The translations under genes and the position numbers were made by a program. The notes below the pieces were generated by a model. That model did no database searches, had not been told where the DNA came from, and worked only from the letters and a program-made list of their open reading frames with translations. Shown here in pieces: positions 15,677-22,132 of a DNA stretch of 36,916 nucleotides. Origin of the DNA: an uncultured Synergistia bacterium (GTDB lineage: Bacteria > Eremiobacterota > SpSt-956 > JAKJGF01); the NCBI GenBank assembly GCA_937888925.1, contig CALARM010001005.1, positions 1 through 36,916 of the forward strand. Reading direction: 5' to 3'. The stretch's first letter is position 1. Every line of letters begins with the position of its first letter.

Positions 15677-17645
15677 TTTTATTATCCTCCCGGTTGTCTC
15701 TGATTGCAAGAGAAAGCAATCTGTCATCGATTTCTATTATTAATTTCCATTCAAAAAGTTTTTCAAGAGCCTTTATAAATTCTGTATCCTTTACGCCGAT
15801 GTCTTTAAAGACTTTTATAATATTATCTTTCAGTGGAATTTCTTCACAGGCCAGGTAAATATCTCTGAGAAGACCTTCCAGGATAAAAGAAGCTTTAACT
15901 GCACAGGGTCTTGTATCTTCAATAAATAAGCTTTTTCCCTTTTCAGTCATTTTTAACACAGGTTTCTTATCATCCAGAGAAAGTTTCTGCCATCGGCGGA
16001 TTTCTTTTTTTGCCATATTCAACCCGTAATTAAGCAGATCATCCATTTCGTCATTTTGCCTGTCTACCTGTCTTTCATCTACAAAATAAAAGGCTATATC
16101 TTTTATCACATCCTCTGAAAAAGGGAAAATACTGTAATAAGCCTGAGAAGCTTTTAGCGACAGTCCATATTCATCAGGATTATTATGATAAACAGTTCCT
16201 TTTTCAAAATGAATGGGAGTAATATGAGCCGGAGGAATAAGATGAGTCAGAAGAGGAATGATTTTTGCCGTTTCCTCATACCATATATCCTTTGCTCCCG
16301 GTATATCATAGAGAAAGTTCCATCCCACATTAAGTCTGTAATAAATACACCATTTCAGAAAATTAATATTCTGCCATGCTTTAAGACCTTTATTAATAAG
16401 TTTAAGTATTTCACTGTGAAGTGATTCCATACCGGTCATTATCCACTTTATACCGGCATTACACAGGAGTTTTATCTGTTCACGGTTAATGGCAGGATAG
16501 ACTTCATAAAAAATCCTGTAAGGGCTTCCCCGTTTTATAAGTTCAGGAATAAGGGTATTAAAAAAATTCATATCTATAATTCTGTCTGTTGTTATAAAAG
16601 CATAGGCTTTGTAACGGTTGTCTAAAAATTCCATTTCTGAAAGGATTTTTCCGCCAGATTTACTTCTGTATATGGCTGAAGGAGGATAAATAGAGCAGAA
16701 TTTACAGGGTTTTTTCTCTCCCCACCAGCATCCTCTGGAGCCTTCCAGAGGTAAAACCGGCTCTGCAAGTTTCCCTAATTCCGGCATGGTTTTAATAATA
16801 TTAAAATAATCATCATAATCAGGGACAGGCAGTTCTTCCAGGGAAGGAGGAGATACTGTTCTCAATCTGTCAGGATAGCCTTCTTTACGATGTATCGGAG
16901 CAAAAACCCCCTGATGAAGGTCTTTTTTATTTACATGTTTCTTTTTATCTAAGATGGAAGCAACTAAAGGTGAAATAATATTATCTGCTTCTCCTGAAAC
17001 AACATAATCTACACAGGGACATATTTTATGAGTTGTAAGACCTGCCGGGCTATCACAGTGTGGGCCTCCCATAAGAGTAATAATTTCAGGATTTAAATCT
17101 TTAATTTTTTTAAATAAAGCAAGAGAAGGCATATACTGCTGGCTCATGCAGGAAGAAGCCACTATGGAAGGTTCAGACCGGATGATCTCCTCTGTAATTT
17201 TTAAGAGAAACTTTTCAGAATTTTCTCTGAGTTCCAGAAGGATATGGTGTAATTTCTCCTTATTCATTCTGCGAAAATTTTCATCACATGAGAGATATTC
17301 TATATACCATTCAGTATTATCTTTACAGTCAGAGAATACAAGAGGTGCAAACAGCCATTCTGATAGAAACTTTCCCTGAACATAGGAAAGAAGAAAATTT
17401 ATTTTATGTTTATTACCAAGAAAATCTTCTATTTTAAAAAGAGGTTCTATGAAGAAATTTTCTTTATTTCCGAAGAGTTCCTGAACTGCAGGTAGAAGTA
17501 TTTCTTCAGAAAATAATATATTGGGATAAAATACTTTACTGGAAATGCCATCTCTTTTAAGAATTGCTTTAAAGAGTCCGAGAGATATGGAAGGATAACA
17601 GAAGGTCATAAGAGGCATATAAACAAAAGAAACATTATCAGTCAT
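15666..17645 (-). CDS. RiPP maturation radical SAM protein 1-type enzyme, copy E
   Basis: 659 residues; the ATG at 17645 overlaps the stop of copy F by four bases (ATGA), so the two are translationally coupled. The cobalamin-type region is about 155-225 (LMGGPHCD, THKICPCVDYVVSGEAD), unusually rich in cysteine here. Cluster motif SRGCWWG with Cys306, 314 and 317, followed by SIYPPSAIYRSKS, a sequence unlike the GFN or GEN that follows in most copies. The sugar-side motif reads TGMESLHS (404-411) instead of PGIESL, and RNSxYY is replaced by EKGTVYHNN (481-489). DTRPC is present (Cys581). Copies D and E share the loss of RNSxYY, so they may handle a related substrate. Confidence 0.9.
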   Translation of the reverse strand: MTDNVSFVYMPLMTFCYPSISLGLFKAILKRDGISSKVFYPNILFSEEILLPAVQELFGNKENFFIEPLFKIEDFLGNKHKINFLLSYVQGKFLSEWLFAPLVFSDCKDNTEWYIEYLSCDENFRRMNKEKLHHILLELRENSEKFLLKITEEIIRSEPSIVASSCMSQQYMPSLALFKKIKDLNPEIITLMGGPHCDSPAGLTTHKICPCVDYVVSGEADNIISPLVASILDKKKHVNKKDLHQGVFAPIHRKEGYPDRLRTVSPPSLEELPVPDYDDYFNIIKTMPELGKLAEPVLPLEGSRGCWWGEKKPCKFCSIYPPSAIYRSKSGGKILSEMEFLDNRYKAYAFITTDRIIDMNFFNTLIPELIKRGSPYRIFYEVYPAINREQIKLLCNAGIKWIMTGMESLHSEILKLINKGLKAWQNINFLKWCIYYRLNVGWNFLYDIPGAKDIWYEETAKIIPLLTHLIPPAHITPIHFEKGTVYHNNPDEYGLSLKASQAYYSIFPFSEDVIKDIAFYFVDERQVDRQNDEMDDLLNYGLNMAKKEIRRWQKLSLDDKKPVLKMTEKGKSLFIEDTRPCAVKASFILEGLLRDIYLACEEIPLKDNIIKVFKDIGVKDTEFIKALEKLFEWKLIIEIDDRLLSLAIRDNREDNKNGQ

Positions 17646-19609
17646 AACATGTGCCCCTCGTGACGTATCAAATCTTTCTGACCGGTATATTTCAGGAAAA
17701 TTACTTTTTTATCAGCCATTATTCTCAATGGTTTCTTTACTGCAAGAGAAATTAACCTGCCATCTCTGTCTATCATCACTTTCCGGCAGAGAAGTGTTTT
17801 TATGACAGATTCGATCGTATCTTCAGTAAAGCCTTTTTCTTTAAAATTTTTCATAACATTTATTTTCAGAGGAGCTTCATCACAGTAAAGATAGAGGTCA
17901 TAAAAAAGATTGGTAAAGATATGAAACTCTTTTACCGCACAGGGCCTTGTATCCTTAATCTCCAGCCTGTCTTCCATTACAGACATTTCTAATAAAGGCC
18001 TTTCTGTAGACCAGAATAAATCATCCCATTTTTTTATTTCTTTTTTTAATGAGTTTAATCCTGTGTTATATAAACTTTCCAGATCATCCTTTCTCCGTTC
18101 AAGGCTGTGGAGATCGGAAAAATAACAGGCTATATTTCTTATGGTTTCTTCCGGAAGAGGCAGAATATGGGAATATATACTGTCAGGTTTTATCTTAAGA
18201 TCGTATTTTTCTTCCTCTTCGAAATAAATACTGTTACGGCAGAAATGGACAGGCTGTATATTAAAAGGAGGGCAGAGATGAAATATCATCTGTACCACAG
18301 ATACCGTCTCTTCATACCATAGATCCTGTTCTCCGGGGAAACCATAAAGATAGGGCCATGCCGTATGGATGCCGTAATAAAGACAACCTTTCAGAAGCTG
18401 TATATTCTTCCAGGATTCTACTCCTTTCTTCATAAGTTTTAAAACCCCTGTGTCAAGTGATTCTATTCCGGGCTGAATTCTGTTTACTCCGGCATCTGAA
18501 AGGATTTTTATCTGAGACATAGTTAGATCCGGTCTTGTCTGATAAAATAGTTCATAGGGACTTCCTGTTTTAATAAGTTCCGGAAAAAGAGTTTTAAAGT
18601 AATCCACAGAAAGAACAGAATCATTGGAAGAAAAGAAAGATATTCCGTAATGTTCCTTTAATAATTTAAATTCCTCCAGAACCATGGCAGCAGATTTTTG
18701 TCTGTACTTCTGTCTTGAGTTATTTTCTCCGCAGAAGGTGCATTTTACTTTTTCACCACGAAAACAGCCTCTTGAACTTTCAAAACATAATAAAGCAGGA
18801 TAAAGGTTTTTTGTGGAAGAAAGTTTTGAAAGAGTTTTAAAGAAATCAGTATAATCAGGAAGGGGTAAATCTTCAAGAGATTCTTTTATCAGGACTTTCA
18901 CTTTTTTTTCATTATAGCCTTTATTTCTATAGACAGGTCCTATTACTCCTTCAGGCACTTCTTCTTCTGTCATATTTCTCCCTTTTTCCATTATGGAAGT
19001 AACAAGAGGAGATATAATGTCATCTGCTTCTCCGAGAACAATATAATCTATCCAGGAGAAAGTCCTGTGAGTTTCAATGGCCGTAACAGGCTCGAAAAAA
19101 GGTCCTCCCATAAGTGTAATAACCTCAGGGGCTATATTATGAATGGTTTTTAATATGGCAAGAGACGGGAAATACTGTGTTCCAAGACATGTACAGCCAA
19201 CTATGGAGGGATTAGAAAGAAGTATTTTTTCTGCAGATTCTGAAAGAAATTTTAACATTCTGCTGCGAAAATCTAAGAACATTTCCTTGATTTTTGAATC
19301 TTCCAGATTTCTGGACGGCAGGTCTGTTCTATGCAAAAAATCTATATACCATTCCATGGTATCTTCCTGTTCAGGAAAGAGGGGATAGGAGAAAAGCCAC
19401 TCTATCATGTATCTCTTTATAACCCTGTTTTCTTCCGAAATTATCTGTAAAAGTTCACTGTTACAATATTCTCTGAAGATGAGGGGACCATAAAAAATTT
19501 CACTACTGATGCCTGACCTTTTAAGTATTGCCTTGAGGAGGCTTAAAGATAAAGAAGGAACACGGAAAGAAAAATCAGGCATAGTAACGAAACAAATGTT
19601 TCTGTTCAT
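17642..19609 (-). CDS. RiPP maturation radical SAM protein 1-type enzyme, copy F, adjacent to the precursor
   Basis: 655 residues from ATG 19609; the family N-terminus MNRNICFVTMP starts here, and the longer frame to 19666 would run into the post-precursor hairpin. Cobalamin-type region about 135-205. The cluster motif is altered to SRGCFRG, with Phe-Arg where every other copy has Trp-Trp, but Cys282, 290 and 293 are kept. PGIESLDT is at 380-387, FPGEQD near 424, DTRPC gives Cys557. It is clearly the sister of copy G (shared IEWLFS, FPEQED, GVIGPV, CTFCGENN and RQKYR stretches), and the two flank the precursor gene, which makes them the best candidates for its dedicated maturases. Confidence 0.9.
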   Translation of the reverse strand: MNRNICFVTMPDFSFRVPSLSLSLLKAILKRSGISSEIFYGPLIFREYCNSELLQIISEENRVIKRYMIEWLFSYPLFPEQEDTMEWYIDFLHRTDLPSRNLEDSKIKEMFLDFRSRMLKFLSESAEKILLSNPSIVGCTCLGTQYFPSLAILKTIHNIAPEVITLMGGPFFEPVTAIETHRTFSWIDYIVLGEADDIISPLVTSIMEKGRNMTEEEVPEGVIGPVYRNKGYNEKKVKVLIKESLEDLPLPDYTDFFKTLSKLSSTKNLYPALLCFESSRGCFRGEKVKCTFCGENNSRQKYRQKSAAMVLEEFKLLKEHYGISFFSSNDSVLSVDYFKTLFPELIKTGSPYELFYQTRPDLTMSQIKILSDAGVNRIQPGIESLDTGVLKLMKKGVESWKNIQLLKGCLYYGIHTAWPYLYGFPGEQDLWYEETVSVVQMIFHLCPPFNIQPVHFCRNSIYFEEEEKYDLKIKPDSIYSHILPLPEETIRNIACYFSDLHSLERRKDDLESLYNTGLNSLKKEIKKWDDLFWSTERPLLEMSVMEDRLEIKDTRPCAVKEFHIFTNLFYDLYLYCDEAPLKINVMKNFKEKGFTEDTIESVIKTLLCRKVMIDRDGRLISLAVKKPLRIMADKKVIFLKYTGQKDLIRHEGHML

Positions 19610-19634
19610 AGATAATAATCTCTTTAAAATATAT

Positions 19635-19675
19635 AATCGAGGAATAAACTTTTTTACAGATTTCATTCCCCGACT
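19635..19675 (-). terminator. hairpin after the precursor gene (terminator or attenuator)
   Basis: On the minus strand TCGGGGAAT pairs with ATTCCTCGA (9 pairs including one G-U; two more outer pairs possible) over a 19-base loop, followed by an AT-rich TTATATATTTT. It lies 23 bases after the precursor stop and 25 bases before copy F. A partial terminator here would let the precursor be made in excess over the downstream maturases, a common arrangement in peptide operons. The long loop makes terminator strength uncertain. Confidence 0.5.
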
Positions 19676-19698
19676 TAATTAATTTATTAACTATTTTT

Positions 19699-20001
19699 TT
19701 ACCCTACTGCTGCTTCTACTACTTCTACACTTTCCTGTAATACTTCAGGGGAAGCACTTTCATGGGTCTGTCCGCAGTGTCCGTCTATCCAGCAACCGGG
19801 ACTGCTTCCTCCTGCTACATTGTCCAGATCGTCTACAGAGAGTTCTCCTTTTACTTTGTTGACTTCTTCAGGTGTAAAATCAAACCCTGCTTCTTTTATT
19901 AAATGTGATCTTTCTTCCCTTTTTGCTTTCCCTATTTTATCTCTGAATTCACCATCTGATTTAAGTTTTGCCACGTAGGCTCTTGCTGATTCCAATGACA
20001 T
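19699..20001 (-). CDS. Nif11-like leader RiPP precursor peptide
   Basis: 100 residues from ATG 20001, chosen because GGGGAGGG lies just upstream and MSLESARAYV is the normal start of Nif11-like leaders; an 18-codon extension to 20055 has neither. Leader 1-65 carries the hallmarks: helical N-terminus, EAGFDFTPEEV at 37-47, ELSVDDLDNVAGG at 53-65. The Gly64-Gly65 end is the expected C39 cleavage site. The 35-residue core (66-100) begins SSPGCWIDGHCGQTHE, with Cys70, Trp71, His75, Cys76 and His80 grouped, and ends in an acidic tail with five valines (87, 92, 94, 95, 99). Thus crosslinkable residues lie near the cut and possible C-methylation sites in the tail. It is the only recognisable precursor in the window. 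Confidence 0.92.
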   Translation of the reverse strand: MSLESARAYVAKLKSDGEFRDKIGKAKREERSHLIKEAGFDFTPEEVNKVKGELSVDDLDNVAGGSSPGCWIDGHCGQTHESASPEVLQESVEVVEAAVG

Positions 20002-20041
20002 AATATTTACCCTCCCCTGCAAAATTTTACCCCTATTTTTT

Positions 20042-20070
20042 TCTATAACAAACATTCAAAAATTCTACAA
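20042..20070 (-). promoter_or_regulatory. possible precursor promoter
   Basis: On the minus strand TTGTAG (20065-20070) and TATAGA (20042-20047) are spaced by 17 bases, each matching the consensus at 4 of 6 positions. It is 41 bases before the precursor ATG, inside a 205-base gap that is the largest in the array upstream of the lipase. The same gap holds a pure A/T hairpin at 20099-20117. Plausible but not strong. Confidence 0.35.
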
Positions 20071-20206
20071 AAAATAAGTTTTCCCTTCTGGTGATATTAA
20101 ATTTTTATAAAAAATTTTATTTTACGATCCTTTTTGAAAAATATGAGAAATTTGTTAATGTTATAGATTTTAATATAATTGGACAGGTTTTTAGAAGAAA
20201 TATTAT

Positions 20207-22129
20207 CTATGATTTTTTGAAGCTCATACCTTTTTGCGGCATTATTCTGAGAGGCTTTTCTACGGACAGAGAAATGAGTCTGTTATCTATAAATACCATT
20301 AATTTCCAGTTAATAAGTTCCTTTATGATATTAAGTATTTCTTCCCTGGTGAAAGATTTTTCTTCAAAGTTTTTCAAGAGACTTTCTTTAAGAGGAGCAG
20401 TATCACAGGCTATATATATCTCTTTTGCCAGATTTTTCAGAATAAAGGAATTTTTCACCGCACATGGTCTTGTATCTTTAATTTCCAGGCTATTTTGAAA
20501 AAAGGTCATTTCCAGAACTGGCCTCTTATATGTCCAGAAGAGTTCATGCCATTTAACTATCTCTTTTTTTACAGATTCTCTGCCCTGATGATAAAAGCTA
20601 TCCATATCATCTTCTTTTCTTTCCCTTTCATATTCATCAATAAAATAATAAGCCATATCTTTTATGATATATTCCGGAAGAGGGAGAAAATGAATATATA
20701 TTTCTTCAGGTATTATTTTTAATCCATATTCTTCTGCTCTCTCGAAATAAATACTGTTACGGCAGAAGTGAATTGAATTTCCATGGAGAGGCGGAGAGAG
20801 GTGATATAGAAGAGGCATAAGTTCCGCCATTTCTTCATACCATTCATCTTTTTCTCCGGGAAGACCGTAAAGGAAAGGCCATACTGTATTTACTCCGTAA
20901 TAGAGACACCATTTTAGAAATTGAATATTCTGCCAGGTTTCTATGCCTTTATTCATAAGTTTCAATATTTTACTGTGAAGAGATTCTATCCCCGGCTCAA
21001 GTCTTTCCACTCCCGCATCGGATAGAATCTTTATTTCTTCTTTCGTCAGAGTGGTTCTGCATTGATAGAAGAATTTATAGGGACTTTTCTGTTTTATGAG
21101 TTCAGGAAAAAGTGTTTTAAAATACTCTCTATCCATAATAGAATCACTTGCAGCAAAATAGGTTACTTTGTATTTTTCACTCACAGTTTTCAATTCAGCA
21201 AGAATTTTTTCTGCTGATTTTTTTCTGTATTTTTGCCTTAAATTATTTTCACCGCAGAAGGTGCATTTTATCTTTTCTCCCCACCAGCAACCGCGGCTGC
21301 TCTCAAAATGCAATACGGGAATATACAGATCTTTTGTAGCCTTAAGAGAAGAAATTGTATCAAAATAATCATCATAATCAGGAACTGGGAGATCGTTGAG
21401 AGAATTTTTAAGAATAACCTTTATTTTTTCCATGTTATTATATTCATTATTTCTGTGAACAGGTCCTATTACTCCTTCAGGCAGTTCTTCTTCTGTTATA
21501 TACCTTCCTTTTTCCAGCATGGAAGTAACAAGAGGTTTTATCAGGTCATCACCTTCTCCGAGAACAATATAATCTATAAAGGAGAAGCTTTTATGAGTAG
21601 CAACAGCTACAGGAACCTCAAAGGAAGGCCCTCCCATAAGAGTAATAACCCGGGGAGCGAGGTTATGAACAGCCTTTAATATAGCAAGAGAAGGAAAATA
21701 CTGTGTGGCAAGACATGTACATGCTACTATATCCGGTTCATCGGAAAGAATCCTTTCTGCAAGTGAAGGAACGAATTTTCTGATTCTGTCACGAAAATCA
21801 GCCAGACATTCCCTGATTTTAGATGATGATGTCTGGCTCGCAGGAGGATCTATTTTTTGTAAAAACTCTGTATAACAGCCAATATTATCCTCCTGTTCCG
21901 GCCACAGATACTGGCTGAAAAGCCATTCTATGAGAAAATTCTTCCTTCTTTTGTTTGTGCTTCTGGCAAGGTCATCTCCGCAGATATCCCTGAAAAGAAG
22001 GTTTCCGTAAATGATTTTATTTTTAATACCGCCTTCTCTGAGTATGGATTTAAGAAGACTCAGAGAAAGTGATGGATAAATAACAGGAAAATTCGGCATA
22101 TTCACAAGAGAAATGTCTATTTTAGCCAT
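20207..22129 (-). CDS. RiPP maturation radical SAM protein 1-type enzyme, copy G, upstream of the precursor
   Basis: 640 residues; ATG 22129 follows the stop of the ABC transporter gene by three bases. N-terminal MAKIDISLVNMP, cobalamin-type region about 132-200 with GEGD in place of the usual GEAD (191-194), cluster motif SRGCWWG with Cys281, 289 and 292, PGIESLHS at 379-386, LPGEKD near 423, DTRPC with Cys556. Its nearest relative in the window is copy F, on the other side of the precursor. The close coupling to the export genes upstream and the position just before the precursor suggest it belongs to the original, minimal cluster: export, maturase, peptide, maturase. Confidence 0.91.
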   Translation of the reverse strand: MAKIDISLVNMPNFPVIYPSLSLSLLKSILREGGIKNKIIYGNLLFRDICGDDLARSTNKRRKNFLIEWLFSQYLWPEQEDNIGCYTEFLQKIDPPASQTSSSKIRECLADFRDRIRKFVPSLAERILSDEPDIVACTCLATQYFPSLAILKAVHNLAPRVITLMGGPSFEVPVAVATHKSFSFIDYIVLGEGDDLIKPLVTSMLEKGRYITEEELPEGVIGPVHRNNEYNNMEKIKVILKNSLNDLPVPDYDDYFDTISSLKATKDLYIPVLHFESSRGCWWGEKIKCTFCGENNLRQKYRKKSAEKILAELKTVSEKYKVTYFAASDSIMDREYFKTLFPELIKQKSPYKFFYQCRTTLTKEEIKILSDAGVERLEPGIESLHSKILKLMNKGIETWQNIQFLKWCLYYGVNTVWPFLYGLPGEKDEWYEEMAELMPLLYHLSPPLHGNSIHFCRNSIYFERAEEYGLKIIPEEIYIHFLPLPEYIIKDMAYYFIDEYERERKEDDMDSFYHQGRESVKKEIVKWHELFWTYKRPVLEMTFFQNSLEIKDTRPCAVKNSFILKNLAKEIYIACDTAPLKESLLKNFEEKSFTREEILNIIKELINWKLMVFIDNRLISLSVEKPLRIMPQKGMSFKKS

Positions 22130-22132
22130 AAT

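Noticed and set aside
19609..19666. N-terminal extension of maturase copy F upstream of MNRNICF
   Set aside because: The extension is basic, has no family similarity and overlaps the hairpin after the precursor; MNRNICF aligns with the starts of the other copies.
20099..20117. Perfect 8-base A/T hairpin in the gap before the precursor
   Set aside because: Pure A/T repeats of this size are expected by chance in AT-rich intergenic DNA.
5489..22129. Tandem maturases considered as one recently amplified unit or an assembly artefact
   Set aside because: The copies differ throughout in length, insertions and motifs, so they are old paralogues rather than duplicated reads.
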